From Allobosea sp. AAP35 (GTDB lineage: Bacteria; Pseudomonadota; Alphaproteobacteria; Rhizobiales; Beijerinckiaceae), in assembly GCF_001295925.1 (NCBI RefSeq), contig NZ_LJHQ01000003.1, forward strand, positions 1 through 64,000: 64,000 bases of DNA, in the 5' to 3' direction. The notes beneath the pieces were generated by a model. That model was not told where the DNA came from and searched no databases. It was given only the letters and a program-made list of their open reading frames with translations. This document shows, in pieces, positions 47,687 to 57,516 of this stretch (the first letter of the stretch is position 1; the number at the start of each line of letters is the position of its first letter). Made by a program: the position numbers and the translations under genes.

Positions 47687-48877
47687 TCAAATGCGCGGGG
47701 CAGTTCCGCGACGGCCCAGATAGATCGCGCCCAGGCCGATCACGGTCAAGAGCCACATCAGCACCACCAGCGATGGCGGCCAGATCGTCACCAGCCAGCT
47801 GATCAGAACCGTCATCAGGGCGCTGAGCCCGAGCTGTATGGCGCCCATCAGCCCGGCGGCCGAACCGGCGAGCTCGGGCCGGGCGGAGAGGGCCTCGGCG
47901 GTCGAGCCGGGGATCGTCATGCCGTTGCCGATGGCGTTGAAGGCCAGCGGCAGGAACAGCATCAGCGGCGACCAGCCGGGGCTCAGCGAGAGCGGCACCG
48001 CGATCGTCATCGCCGCCGAGGAGATGGCGAGCCCGATCCAGACCATGCGCGGGGCGCCGATGCGCACCACAAGCCGCGCCATGGCGAAATTGCCGACCAT
48101 GTAGCCCGCGGCGCTGAGGATGAAGAAGGCACCATAGGTGTCGCTGCCGCGCCCCATCGTCTCGACCACGATATAGGGTGCCGCCGCGATGAAGGCGAAG
48201 AACGCCGCCGAACTGGTCGATACGGCAACCACATTCAGAACGAAGACGCGGTTGGCGATCAACGCGGGAAACGCTCGGAACACCCCCAGAAGCGGGGTTC
48301 TCTGCCCGACATTCGGCGCCGTCTCCGGCAGACGTGCCAGCGTCAGCGCCAGGACCACGACACCAGCTCCGGTCATGAACCACAAGATCATGCGCCAGCC
48401 GAACGCGGTTTCGATCTGCCCGCCGAGCCAGGGCGCCAGCATTGGGGCGATCACCATGACCATGGTGACGCTGGCGATCTGGCTTGCCGATTCGTCGCGG
48501 CTCGCAGTGTCGCGGATGATGGCGCGCGACAGGGCGAAAGCCGAGCCCGAGCCGGCGCCCTCGAGGATGCGCGCCAACAGCAGCACCTCGATCGAGGGCG
48601 CCAGCGCACCGAGCACCGACCCCGCCACGAACAGCGCGATTCCGGCATTCACGCAAGGCCTGCGACCGAAACGGTCCGATAGCGGCCCGCTGACGAGCTG
48701 GGTCAGCGCTACGGCCACCAGAAACAGCGTCAGCGTCAGCTGGATCGTCGCGTAGCTCGACAGGAAATGGCGCGACAGCGCCGGAGCCGCCGGCGCCAGC
48801 AAATTCAGCGCGAGCGGCTGCAGCGCCGAAATCGCGACCAGCACGGTCAAGGTCGGCTTTGGCGCCATGGCGGTCAT
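47687..48877 (-). CDS. Bcr/CflA-family drug-resistance MFS exporter
   Basis: A 396-residue DHA1 permease with 12 helices. LTLFLVAVALTQLVSGPLSDRFGRRP is the MFS motif A after TM2. LEGAGSGSAFALSRAIIRD is the Bcr/CflA TM5 motif. The ATG at 48877 (MTAMAPKPTLTVLVAI) overlaps the previous gene by four bases. A longer reading to 49174 only copies the DMT gene in another frame and is rejected. Confidence 0.92.
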   Translation of the reverse strand: MTAMAPKPTLTVLVAISALQPLALNLLAPAAPALSRHFLSSYATIQLTLTLFLVAVALTQLVSGPLSDRFGRRPCVNAGIALFVAGSVLGALAPSIEVLLLARILEGAGSGSAFALSRAIIRDTASRDESASQIASVTMVMVIAPMLAPWLGGQIETAFGWRMILWFMTGAGVVVLALTLARLPETAPNVGQRTPLLGVFRAFPALIANRVFVLNVVAVSTSSAAFFAFIAAAPYIVVETMGRGSDTYGAFFILSAAGYMVGNFAMARLVVRIGAPRMVWIGLAISSAAMTIAVPLSLSPGWSPLMLFLPLAFNAIGNGMTIPGSTAEALSARPELAGSAAGLMGAIQLGLSALMTVLISWLVTIWPPSLVVLMWLLTVIGLGAIYLGRRGTAPRI

Positions 48878-49776
48878 GCAGGGGGCGTGCTCGCGATCTT
48901 GAGCTTGGATTCGGGCAAAACGCGCTGGCGGTGCATGGTGTAGAGCCCGCTGGCGACGATCAGCGCGATGCCGACGCTGGCCAGACCATCGGGAACCTCG
49001 GCCCAGACGAAATAGCCGAGGATGACGGCGAAAACGACGACGCTGTAGCGATAGCCGGAGACGACGCCGATGTCGGTGTTGCGGAACGCGCCGACCATGA
49101 AGTAGCTGCCGGTCGCGACGAATACGGCAGCGCCGGCCACGTAAAGCGTCTCGATGCGCCAGATCGGCTGCCAAGCCTCCGACAGGCCGTAGACGACCGC
49201 AACCATGCCGACGAGCGCGGTGGTGGTCAGCGAGATCACGGTGGAGGGCACCTCATTGCCGATGCTGCGTGTCAGCAGATCACGCCCTCCAACCAGCACG
49301 GCGCTGATCAACGCCACGATGGCCGCCATATTGAAGCCGTCGGCGGCCGGGCGCACGATCAGCAGCACGCCGCAGAAGCCGACCGCCACCGCCAGCGTGC
49401 GGCGCCAGCCAACCCGCTCGATGCGCAGGATGACGGCGAGCACGACGATGATCAGCGGCGAGGTCATCAGGATCGCGGTGATGTTTCCCAGCGGCAGCAG
49501 CCCGAGCGACCAGATGAAGCTGAGCGCAACCAGGCTTTCGATCAGCCCGCGAAGCAAAACAACCGGCCGTAGCGCCAGCCTGAGCTTTCCGCCTTCACGC
49601 AGCAGCAGCACCATGGCAAAGCCCGTCGCGACGGCAACGATCGTTCGCAGGGTGATGGCCTGACCCGCGGGATAGACCTCGCGGGCAAGTTTCATCAGCG
49701 CGTCGTTGCAGACGAAGAGTGCCATCGCGGCCAACATGGCAAGGATGCCGCGGCGGTTTTCGTCTGGGCTGGCCAA
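48874..49776 (-). CDS. EamA/DMT-family transporter
   Basis: A 300-residue drug/metabolite exporter with ten helices and two EamA repeats (ILAMLAAMALFVCNDALMKL in the first, AAIVALISAVLVGGRDLL in the second). The substrate is unknown. A start at TTG 49776 (reading ASPDENRRGILAML) gives the usual length. The longest reading, from 49917, adds a Ser/Pro/Arg leader that overlaps the oxidase gene and is unlikely. It overlaps the Bcr/CflA gene by four bases, so both are one operon with the oxidase upstream. Confidence 0.87.
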   Translation of the reverse strand: MASPDENRRGILAMLAAMALFVCNDALMKLAREVYPAGQAITLRTIVAVATGFAMVLLLREGGKLRLALRPVVLLRGLIESLVALSFIWSLGLLPLGNITAILMTSPLIIVVLAVILRIERVGWRRTLAVAVGFCGVLLIVRPAADGFNMAAIVALISAVLVGGRDLLTRSIGNEVPSTVISLTTTALVGMVAVVYGLSEAWQPIWRIETLYVAGAAVFVATGSYFMVGAFRNTDIGVVSGYRYSVVVFAVILGYFVWAEVPDGLASVGIALIVASGLYTMHRQRVLPESKLKIASTPPA

Positions 49777-49807
49777 GGCGGCGTCCGGTTTTGTGTGCGG
49801 GCCTGGC

Positions 49808-50947
49808 TCAGGCCGCGAAACGGTGGAGCGAGAAGGGCTCGAGATCGAAGGCGGATTGCCCCGAGGTCGAGAGATCGGCGAGGATCTCGCCGATCGCGCT
49901 GGCGAATTTGAAGCCATGCCCGGAGCAGCACGAGGCGAAGACGGCCTGCGGGACGCCGGGCACCGTGTCGATGATGAAATCCTCGTCCGGCGTCACGCTG
50001 TAGACGCAACCCTTCAGGGTCAGCGGCTCGCCGGCCGCATCGGGCAGGTAGCGCGCCAGGCAGTCGCGGATCAGCGCCACCTGACGCGGGCTCGGCGTGC
50101 GGTCATCGTCGCGCGGATCCATCGGCTCGCGGCCGAAATGCGGGCCGCCGAGCTTGAAGCCCGGATGTTCGTAGAGCGGGAAACCGTAGAAACTACCCTC
50201 CTCGACCGTGAGGATGAACACCGGGAAGACGCCTTCCCGGTAAAGCTCCGGCCGGCGGGTGGTGAACCAGCCGATCGCCTGCCGCACCGTCGTGACGGTC
50301 TTCGCCAGCGAGGGCACCGCATCCGCGATCCAGCCGCCCGAGGTGATGACGAGACGCCCGGCCGAATAGCTGCCGCGAGCGGTGCGCACCGTCACGCCGC
50401 CATCGGCCGTGGGCGCCCAGTCGAGCATGGGCTCGTTGGTGCGGATGTCCGCACCGCGCGATTGCGCCAGCCCGACATGGGCGTAGATCGCCTTTTCCGA
50501 TGCGACAAAGCCGCCATCGGGCTGCCAGAGGCCGATATGGCCTGCCGGCAGCTGGAAGCCGGGAAAACGCGCCGCGAGCGCCTTGGCATCCAGTTGCTCA
50601 TGCACGAGCCCGTGATCGAGGCAGGATTGCAGAGAGGATTCGACCTGCCCGGCGCCTGCCGGCGCGAGATCGAGCGAACCCGTGACATGAAGCAGCTTCA
50701 TCCCGGCCTCATCGCCGGTCTGCCGCCACAGCTCATGCGCGCGCTGGACGATCGGCACGTAATGCGAGCCCTCGAAATAGGCGATCCGGATGATCCGCGT
50801 CAGCCCATGAGAGGATCCCATCGCATGGCCGAGATCGAAGCGCTCCAGCCCGAGCACCTTCAGACCGCGCTGGGCGAGGTGCCAGCAGGCGGCCGATCCC
50901 ATGGCGCCGACGCCGGCGACGATCACGTCATAGCTGTTGCTGGTCAT
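49808..50947 (-). CDS. solA: Monomeric sarcosine oxidase / N-methyl-L-tryptophan oxidase family
   Basis: A 379-residue FAD enzyme that oxidatively demethylates N-methyl amino acids, releasing formaldehyde and hydrogen peroxide. YDVIVAGVGAMGSAACWHLAQRG is the FAD-binding motif. The covalent flavin Cys is in LKGCVYSVTPDEDFIIDT. CCSGHGFKFASAIGEILADL is the other family mark. The ATG at 50947 (MTSNSYDVIVAG) is clear. Sarcosine and N-methyltryptophan are alternative substrates, so the symbol is tentative. Confidence 0.9.
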   Translation of the reverse strand: MTSNSYDVIVAGVGAMGSAACWHLAQRGLKVLGLERFDLGHAMGSSHGLTRIIRIAYFEGSHYVPIVQRAHELWRQTGDEAGMKLLHVTGSLDLAPAGAGQVESSLQSCLDHGLVHEQLDAKALAARFPGFQLPAGHIGLWQPDGGFVASEKAIYAHVGLAQSRGADIRTNEPMLDWAPTADGGVTVRTARGSYSAGRLVITSGGWIADAVPSLAKTVTTVRQAIGWFTTRRPELYREGVFPVFILTVEEGSFYGFPLYEHPGFKLGGPHFGREPMDPRDDDRTPSPRQVALIRDCLARYLPDAAGEPLTLKGCVYSVTPDEDFIIDTVPGVPQAVFASCCSGHGFKFASAIGEILADLSTSGQSAFDLEPFSLHRFAA

Positions 50948-51153
50948 GGCGGGATAGCTCGGAAGGCGCGACGAGAAGGGGGAAGGAGGCGTCGGTGGGC
51001 GAAGCAGTCGGTGTCGTCGAGACTTACAAGGACAGGCCATGAGAATCCATGCGCTCTGCTGCCCGGTCGCCTTGTCGCCAGCGCGCGGTGGTTAGCCTTT
51101 GTTAACGACATCGACCCATAAAGGCACATGGCTTGAAGGGACTGGATGGGGTG

Positions 51154-52923
51154 ATGCACCGCAGGGTTCGACGCTGGCTGAGCAGTCGAAGCCGGACGGA
51201 CGCCGTGGAACCCGCACCGGTCGGGGCCACGCCGCCTGTCGGCGCGGTCGTCGAGTCCGGGCCGGCGACAAGCGCCGCAGATCGCGAGGCGGTCACCGTC
51301 CTTGAACAGGATGTCGTGGCGGCGATGCGCCGCCTGACGCTCGACCTCAGTCATGCCGAGCATTTTTCCGCCGAATCCGAGACGCGTTCGAGCGCGATCC
51401 ACGAGAGCGTCCTGGGGATGCGCGCCGCAACCGCGACCGCGAGTGCCAATTCCGCAGCCCTGGTCACGGCATCGCAGCAGGTTTCCAATGCCGCCGAGGA
51501 AATCGGCAGTTCGATGTGCCATGCGCGCGACCGGCTTGATGCTGCCGCGACCCGGGCCGGCGAAGCAACGGAGATGATGACCGGTCTCGCCATGGCGACG
51601 GCGGAGATCCGCGGTATCGTCGATTCAATTGCCGAGATCGCCCGCCAGACCAATCTCCTGGCCCTGAACGCGTCGATCGAGGCCGCCCGCGCCGGCGAGG
51701 CCGGCCGCGGCTTCGGCGTCGTGGCGCAAGAGGTGAAGTCGCTATCCGTCGAGGTGCGGGAGGCGGTCGAGAACATCCGCAACCGGGTCGACCGCCTGAC
51801 CCAGGCCGCGCATGGTTCGGCGGCGATCGTCACCGACGCGCTCCAAATGGTGCGCGACGTCAATCCGGTGATCGCCGCCATCGGCAGCGCATCCCAGGAG
51901 CAGGCGGCGGCGACCGCTGAATTGTCGCGCAGTGCCGGCGAGACGGCCCGGTTCATTGAGACTGTCGCGCAACGCGTCGACGAGATCGACGCCGTGGCCC
52001 TGTCGGCCGCAACGGAGAGCGCAAAGGCCCGCAAGGCGACGACCAAGGGCGCGAGTCAGGCCGGCGGGATGCTGCGGCGCTTCATCCCGACCTTGCGGCA
52101 TTCCTCCTTCGCCGATCGTCGGCAGCATGACCGCTTCCCGGTCGAGCATGGCGCGAAGGCACGGCTCGGCGCCTTCGATTTCACCAGCCGGACCATCGAT
52201 CTCGGCCGCGGCGGCGTGCTGCTTGCCCGCCCCGATGACCGCGAGCTCAGGCCCGGTCTGTCGGGCGTCATCGAGATCGCCGATCTGCCGCCGATGCCGT
52301 GCCGAATGGCAGCGACCAGCGAGCTTGGCCTGCACATGGCGTTCGATCGTCCGGCAATTCACCAGGCGCAGCTGCTCGACGGCCTGATCGAAACCATCGA
52401 GAGTTCCTATCGTCCGCTGATCGAGCGGGCGCAGGCGTTCTCCGCCGAGGTCGAAGCCTTGATCGAGGACGCACTCGGCGCGCGCCGCCTGTCCGAAGCC
52501 GATCTTTTCGACGTCGAATACACCGCCGTGCCCGACACCGATCCGCAGCAATACCGCAACCGCGCCCTGGTGGCCCTGGAGGCGATCCTGCCGCCCGTTC
52601 TGGCCCGTACCCTGGCCTCGGACATGCGTTTGCTCTTCACCGTGCCGATCGACCGCAACGGCTTTATCCCGGTTCATAACGCGGCCTATGCGCTGCAGCA
52701 GCGCCGCGAAGACCCCGTCTGGAATGCATCTCACTCACGCAACATGCGCATTTTCGACGACCGCGCCGGCATCGCGGCCGCGCGCTCCGTACGGCCTTTC
52801 TTGGTCCAGTCCTATCCGCGCGACATGGGCGGGGGCGTCACGCAGATGGTGCGCGAGGTCGATGCGCCGCTCAGGGTGAACGGCCGGCATTGGGGCGGCG
52901 TGCGCATGGCCTACCGCATGTAG
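51154..52923 (+). CDS. Soluble methyl-accepting chemotaxis protein with PilZ-like domain
   Basis: A 589-residue cytoplasmic chemoreceptor with no membrane segment. The MCP signalling hairpin tip is [20 protein letters not shown] followed by [16 protein letters not shown], near residues 160-200. At Arg323-Arg327 the sequence [11 protein letters not shown] has the RxxxR motif of PilZ domains, and [12 protein letters not shown] is the second PilZ motif with Ser replaced by Gly. The C-terminal ~150 residues end in [20 protein letters not shown] and [12 protein letters not shown], a domain common in alphaproteobacterial soluble receptors. The ATG at 51154 was used; a TTG at 51133 is in frame. Confidence 0.9.
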   Translation: MHRRVRRWLSSRSRTDAVEPAPVGATPPVGAVVESGPATSAADREAVTVLEQDVVAAMRRLTLDLSHAEHFSAESETRSSAIHESVLGMRAATATASANSAALVTASQQVSNAAEEIGSSMCHARDRLDAAATRAGEATEMMTGLAMATAEIRGIVDSIAEIARQTNLLALNASIEAARAGEAGRGFGVVAQEVKSLSVEVREAVENIRNRVDRLTQAAHGSAAIVTDALQMVRDVNPVIAAIGSASQEQAAATAELSRSAGETARFIETVAQRVDEIDAVALSAATESAKARKATTKGASQAGGMLRRFIPTLRHSSFADRRQHDRFPVEHGAKARLGAFDFTSRTIDLGRGGVLLARPDDRELRPGLSGVIEIADLPPMPCRMAATSELGLHMAFDRPAIHQAQLLDGLIETIESSYRPLIERAQAFSAEVEALIEDALGARRLSEADLFDVEYTAVPDTDPQQYRNRALVALEAILPPVLARTLASDMRLLFTVPIDRNGFIPVHNAAYALQQRREDPVWNASHSRNMRIFDDRAGIAAARSVRPFLVQSYPRDMGGGVTQMVREVDAPLRVNGRHWGGVRMAYRM

Positions 52924-52941
52924 CGCCGCCACCGCGCGGGC

Positions 52942-53706
52942 TCAGAGCCGCTCCCAGACGAAGGGGATATTGGCCCCGCGCAGCACCTGCTGCCACAAGG
53001 TGCCGGCCTGTTCGAGCCGCTGGGGATCGTAGACGCCCTGAACCTGATGGATCTGGAGCTTCCAATCCTTCGCGCCGGTGTCCTGCCAGACCTTGCCGAC
53101 GAGGCGCTTCAGCCGCTCGGGATCGCGCGCCGTGGCGTTGCCGCCAAAGACCGTGAACTGCGGCGAGTTCTGCAGCATGTCGGACACCAGGACGAGCGCC
53201 TTGTCGCCCTCGCGCACCCGCGTTTCGGGTCGCGACACGACATCGCCCAACGCTTCGACGATCGGCGAGAGGTTGCCCTTCGCCGGCTGCGTCAGCACCG
53301 ACAAAGCCTCGTCGAGCGGGCGGCCGAACTTTTCGACCCAGCGGACATAGTCGCGGCGCGGATTGCCGATCAACTCGCTGGCGGTTCGGCCCGGATTGCA
53401 CAGGGACAGAAGCGGCGGGAAGCCCGGCTCGAACGCGTCGTTGAAGACATAGATCGACAGCATCCGGTCGGCTGGCAGATCGTCGCCGATCTGCTTGACC
53501 AGCCGCTTCAGCCGCCCGGCCTGGATCTCGCTCCAGGGGTCGCTCTTGTCGACGAGCACCAGCGTATGGCCGACCGCGCCCGTCTTCAGGCACAGCGATT
53601 CGGTATCGCGCGGTGGGCCTTTCAGCAAGGACGGCGCGGCGAAGAAGCCGACCAGCGCGACGCCCGCCAGGATCGAGGCGACGATCGCCCAGCTTTCGCT
53701 CTTCAT
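52942..53706 (-). CDS. Membrane-anchored VWA-like protein of unknown function
   Basis: A 254-residue protein. It has one N-terminal membrane segment (WAIVASILAGVALVGFFAA), then a domain that looks like a von Willebrand A fold: VLVDKSDPWSEIQAGRLKRL offers an Asp-x-Ser metal-type site, LSIYVFNDAFEPG the next strand, and LVLVSDMLQNSPQFTVFGG the last strand with an Asp. I do not know a function. It is the third gene of an operon with two membrane proteins (next two entries). The ATG at 53706 is 39 bases after the preceding gene's stop. Confidence 0.75.
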   Translation of the reverse strand: MKSESWAIVASILAGVALVGFFAAPSLLKGPPRDTESLCLKTGAVGHTLVLVDKSDPWSEIQAGRLKRLVKQIGDDLPADRMLSIYVFNDAFEPGFPPLLSLCNPGRTASELIGNPRRDYVRWVEKFGRPLDEALSVLTQPAKGNLSPIVEALGDVVSRPETRVREGDKALVLVSDMLQNSPQFTVFGGNATARDPERLKRLVGKVWQDTGAKDWKLQIHQVQGVYDPQRLEQAGTLWQQVLRGANIPFVWERL

Positions 53707-53745
53707 GTCGTGCTCTTCATCTCGCGCTTCAGGGGCGGGGCGGCA

Positions 53746-55206
53746 TTAGCGCGGCATTGCGGCAAATTCTGCATCCATCTGCCGGCGCGCCGCCTCATCC
53801 TGCTCGAAGGCATCGCGGCCGGCTTCTGCAGCGCGCGTCTTCAGCCGCTCGATCTCGCCGGCGAGATCGAGCCCGCGCACCAGAGCGAGCCGCTCGCGCA
53901 GCTTGGTCTCGACCAGCGCCGGCATATTGGCAAGCTGCCGCTCGCAATCGGCGATCAGGGCCCTGACGGCGCGGTGCTCCGCCAGGTCGTACGGCTGGTC
54001 CAGTTCGGGGACATTGAGCGACTGCGAGAAATAGGCGGGCGGTACATCGGTGCGCACGCGCAGATTGGCCTCGCGATACTGCATCAGCGCCGCATCCTTG
54101 GCCGAGCGCAACTGCGCGAGGCGCGCCTGATAGAGGTCGCGGATCTGGTCGGCGGCGGCTTTCGAGGCCTGCAGCCCGGCAAGCTCCTGAGCGCAATCAT
54201 CCTTGAAGCCGTCGATGCCCGAACGCAGCGCTTCGAGTTCGGGAAGCAATTCGACATCGAAGCGGCGGCGCTCCTCCTCGACGGCGTCCCAGCGCTGCCG
54301 CCAGCGCTTGTAGGCGTTGCCATGGCCGGGATAGCTGCCGAAGGCGGAATACCCTTTCACCGCCGATGCAAAGGCGACGATGCAGCCGATCAGGACGAGC
54401 GCCGCCGATTTCAGCTCGGTGATGGCCAGGGGATTGGCGAGCACGCGCGGCAGCACCTGCAGCGAGCGCGCATCGGGCGAGGCGATCAGCATCTCGCGGT
54501 AATGTCCGACCGAGAGGTTGAACAGGATGATCAGAACGATCAGCGCGACATAGACGGGCAGGGCCCAGAACAGATGCGAGGCCCGTACGTGCTGGCAATA
54601 GCGCGCCGGCCACAAGCCCAGTAGGAAGCCAAGTGCGATATTCAGCGCGGAGATGATCACGGCCGTCGCCGCACCGCCGACAAGGCCAAACTCGCTGGCC
54701 TCCGCGAAGAAATTGCCGTTGAGCAGGCTCTCGATCGCCAGCGGCACGATCAGGAACAGCAGGATGAACTGCCATTTGTCGATCTTGGGGTCGGCGGTGC
54801 GGCGGTGGGTGTAGTTGAAATAGGCATATTCGCGCTTGGCCTTGAGCGCGTCATAGACCCGCTGCTCCAGCTCGCCGCCATGCCGGTTGAGCAGCGCGCG
54901 CATGGAGGCCTCGATCGAGCGGACGCGCCCTTCATAGCGCTCCTGGGTGAAGCGCTCGCGCCGGCTGGCGATCTCGGCATGGAGATCGTTCAGGGCCGCC
55001 GCCGCCTCCTGGCGGATGGCGCCAAACAGCTCCATGACACGGGCAAGAAGCGTCAGTTCGGTCTGCGAGGGTAAAGTTGAATGCGGCGGCGGATTGTTGT
55101 CGAGCGCGTCGCTGGCGCCATGATGCCCGGCCTGCACCACCTCCGCGAGGTGATGGGCCGTGATCGGCGGGATCGCGGCGCCGGCGCGGCTGGAATCAGA
55201 CGCCAT
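53746..55206 (-). CDS. Large coiled-coil membrane protein of unknown function
   Basis: A 486-residue protein. The N-terminal ~150 residues are helical and charged (EIASRRERFTQERYEGRVRS and onward), probably a cytoplasmic coiled coil. Membrane helices follow around WQFILLFLIVPLAIESLL, AATAVIISALNIALGFLLGL, LFWALPVYVALIVLIILFNL and SAALVLIGCIVAFASAV. The C-terminal ~170 residues are again coiled-coil-like (ELLPELEALRSGIDGFKDD...). The ATG at 55206 gives MASDSSRAGAAIPP. It overlaps the upstream gene by 11 bases. Confidence 0.75.
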   Translation of the reverse strand: MASDSSRAGAAIPPITAHHLAEVVQAGHHGASDALDNNPPPHSTLPSQTELTLLARVMELFGAIRQEAAAALNDLHAEIASRRERFTQERYEGRVRSIEASMRALLNRHGGELEQRVYDALKAKREYAYFNYTHRRTADPKIDKWQFILLFLIVPLAIESLLNGNFFAEASEFGLVGGAATAVIISALNIALGFLLGLWPARYCQHVRASHLFWALPVYVALIVLIILFNLSVGHYREMLIASPDARSLQVLPRVLANPLAITELKSAALVLIGCIVAFASAVKGYSAFGSYPGHGNAYKRWRQRWDAVEEERRRFDVELLPELEALRSGIDGFKDDCAQELAGLQASKAAADQIRDLYQARLAQLRSAKDAALMQYREANLRVRTDVPPAYFSQSLNVPELDQPYDLAEHRAVRALIADCERQLANMPALVETKLRERLALVRGLDLAGEIERLKTRAAEAGRDAFEQDEAARRQMDAEFAAMPR

Positions 55207-55777
55207 GGGCGGCTCTCGCCAGCACCTGCCGGGCCTCGACGACATCGACATGGAAATCCCGGAAGCCGCGTCGCGCCGGTGTGCGATAGGTCCGCTGGAA
55301 CCAGCCGGCCATCATGAGCAGGACGGCCGCCAGACCCAGCGCCAGCCAGTCGGCCGTCGCAAGCTCGGTCGCGCCGGGCAAGGCCTCGACCGCCGCCAGC
55401 ACCGCGAGGATCGTGGCGAGCGCCAGCAGCACGCCGACGCGATGACGGCCAAAATCATAAGCCAGTTGCAGCAGGGCCTCGATGCCGGCGATCGCGGTGA
55501 AGGCGCACAGCGCCAGAACGACCAGCGCCGTCAGCGCCGCAGCGATCCAGGCGCTGATGGGGGAAGCCGGCACCAGGATGCCGAAGACCTGATGGGCCGA
55601 CCAGCCCGCCAGCGCGACGCAGCCAAGCGCGAGAAGGGCCAGCAGCAGCGAGAGCAGGCGGGAGCGCGGCCAGAGTTTGACGGCGAAGATCGCAAGCCTG
55701 GCGATCTGGGTTTCGAGCAGGACACGCCAGGCACTGGATGCGATCGCGTTCAGCCGAAGAAAGACGCTTCTGATCAT
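55196..55777 (-). CDS. Small multi-spanning membrane protein of unknown function
   Basis: A 193-residue protein with about four membrane helices (LLSLLLALLALGCVALAGW, AWIAAALTALVVLALCAF, VGVLLALATILAVLAAV, WLALGLAAVLLMMAGWF), and a basic C-terminal tail (RTYRTPARRGFRDFHVD). It is the first gene of a three-gene operon. The ATG at 55777 was preferred over 55807 because the ten extra residues lie over a weak start. No family is recognised. Confidence 0.72.
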   Translation of the reverse strand: MIRSVFLRLNAIASSAWRVLLETQIARLAIFAVKLWPRSRLLSLLLALLALGCVALAGWSAHQVFGILVPASPISAWIAAALTALVVLALCAFTAIAGIEALLQLAYDFGRHRVGVLLALATILAVLAAVEALPGATELATADWLALGLAAVLLMMAGWFQRTYRTPARRGFRDFHVDVVEARQVLARAAHGV

Positions 55778-55900
55778 CGAACGCCCGCGACAAACACCAT
55801 CAACCAACCGTTAAGCCTTTGCAGGGGGCCGTCAAGCCGAAGGACGGCAGGGTCCGCGAACCGTCCCCAATGCGCCATGCAGCGGCCGGGCCAACGGCAA

Positions 55901-56938
55901 TCAGCCGCCGGTGACGCTCATATGGCGCCCGACGGCCGGGGCATTACGCCGCCGGTCGATGACAAAGTCATGGCCCTTGGGCTTGCGCGAAATCGCCTCG
56001 TCCATGGCGCGGTGCAGGGCTGCATCGTCGCTCGACGCCCGGATCGGAGCGCGCAGGTCAGCGGCATCCTCCTGGCCCAGGCACATATAGAGCGTACCCG
56101 TGCAGGTCAGCCGCACCCGGTTGCAGCTCTCGCAGAAATTATGCGTCATCGGCGTGATGAAACCGACGAGCCCGCCGGTCTCCTGGACCCGAACATAGCG
56201 CGCTGGCCCGCCGGTCCGGTAGGGGTCCTCGACGAGGTTGTACCTGTCCATCAGCCGAGCCCTCACCACCGAGAGCGGCAGGAACTGGTCGATCCGGCCC
56301 GGCTCGATCTCGCCCAGCGGCATCACCTCGATCAGGGTCAGATCCATGCCCAGCCCATGCGACCAGGTCATCAGGCTCTCGATCTCGTCCTCGTTGACGC
56401 CCTTGAGCGCCACCGCGTTGATCTTGACCCGCATGCCGGCCTTGCGCGCCGCCTCGATGCCGCCCAGCACCTTGCCGAGATCGCCCCAGCGCGTGATCTT
56501 GCGGAACTTGTCGGGGTCGAGCGTGTCGAGCGAGACATTGATCCGCCGCACGCCGTAATCGGCCAGTTCCTGGGCATAGCGGTCGAGCAGCGAACCGTTG
56601 GTGGTCAGCGTCAGCTCTTCCAGCGCGCCAGACGCGAGGTGGCGCGAGAGCGAGCGGAACAGGCTCATCACGTCGCGGCGCACCAAAGGCTCACCGCCGG
56701 TGAGGCGGAGCTTCCGCGTGCCGCGCGCAACGAAAGCAGACGCCACGCGGTCGATCTCCTCCAGCGTCAAAAGATCGCGCTTGGGCAGAAAGGTCATGTC
56801 CTCGGACATGCAATAGACGCAGCGGAAATCGCAGCGATCCGTCACCGAGATCCGCAGATAGGAGATGTCGCGGCCGAACGGATCGACCAGGGCCGGGCGG
56901 GTCAGCGGGTTCTGGGTCTCGATCAGCACGTCTGGCAT
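55901..56938 (-). CDS. moaA: GTP 3',8-cyclase MoaA
   Basis: A 345-residue radical-SAM enzyme that begins molybdenum cofactor synthesis. The 4Fe-4S cluster Cys are in [17 protein letters not shown]. The C-terminal second cluster is in [34 protein letters not shown] is the SAM glycine motif. The ATG at 56938 gives the usual length; ATGs at 57010 and 56998 are in frame. It is divergent from the DUF971 gene. Confidence 0.96.
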   Translation of the reverse strand: MPDVLIETQNPLTRPALVDPFGRDISYLRISVTDRCDFRCVYCMSEDMTFLPKRDLLTLEEIDRVASAFVARGTRKLRLTGGEPLVRRDVMSLFRSLSRHLASGALEELTLTTNGSLLDRYAQELADYGVRRINVSLDTLDPDKFRKITRWGDLGKVLGGIEAARKAGMRVKINAVALKGVNEDEIESLMTWSHGLGMDLTLIEVMPLGEIEPGRIDQFLPLSVVRARLMDRYNLVEDPYRTGGPARYVRVQETGGLVGFITPMTHNFCESCNRVRLTCTGTLYMCLGQEDAADLRAPIRASSDDAALHRAMDEAISRKPKGHDFVIDRRRNAPAVGRHMSVTGG

Positions 56939-57062
56939 ATCCTGTGCCGCCGGCCCGGAGTGGCTGCGACCGCGTTGTCCTGTATAGAGGGCAGACATTG
57001 GCATTGGCATGGCCAAGGTCAAGCGCGGCTAAGGCCGCATCAGCAAGCGAGCCCACGCAACC

Positions 57063-57431
57063 ATGTCAGCCTGGCCCACCGAACTGCGCCTGTCGAAGGA
57101 CCGCCGGACCCTGCATGTCGCCTTCGAGGACGGGGCCTCCTTTGCGATCGCTGCCGAACTCCTGCGCGTCGAGAGCCCCTCGGCCGAGGTTCAGGGGCAT
57201 GGGCCGACGCAGAAAAAGACCATCCCCGGCAAGCGCGAGGTCGAAATCCTGAAGGTCGAGCCGGTTGGTCACTATGCCGTGAAGTTGACCTTCGACGACA
57301 TGCACGACACCGGCATCTTCGGCTGGGACTATCTGCGCGAACTCGGCGAGACCGGCGTGGCCAAGCTGCAGGCCTATCTCGATGCGCTCGAGGCGCAGGG
57401 CCTGTCGCGGGAACGAGGCGGGCGGCGTTGA
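57063..57431 (+). CDS. DUF971 (gamma-butyrobetaine hydroxylase N-terminal-like) protein
   Basis: A 122-residue protein. WPTELRLSKDRRTLHVAFEDG and FAIAAELLRVESPSAEVQGHG are the DUF971 N-terminal signature. VGHYAVKLTFDDMHDTGIFGWDYL is the other conserved block. The domain occurs free near Fe-S or P-loop Mrp-like genes and within carnitine-synthesis oxygenases. Its role alone is unknown. It is divergent from moaA; the Pho box of the phn operon starts 20 bases after its stop. Confidence 0.9.
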   Translation: MSAWPTELRLSKDRRTLHVAFEDGASFAIAAELLRVESPSAEVQGHGPTQKKTIPGKREVEILKVEPVGHYAVKLTFDDMHDTGIFGWDYLRELGETGVAKLQAYLDALEAQGLSRERGGRR

Positions 57432-57450
57432 CCGGCACTTGATGTTGGCT

Positions 57451-57468
57451 TTGTCATCCAACTGTCAT
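57451..57468. promoter_or_regulatory. Pho box upstream of phnD
   Basis: TTGTCAT (57451-57457), CCAA, then CTGTCAT (57462-57468). These are two 7-base direct repeats 11 bases apart, matching the PhoB-binding consensus (CTGTCAT-N4-CTGTCAT) at all but the first base. It lies 48 bases before the phnD ATG. This predicts induction by phosphate limitation. Confidence 0.8.
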
Positions 57469-57516
57469 CGGGAGCCGACAGACCGTCACACTCGATCCAC
57501 CCCACGGGAGTTGACC

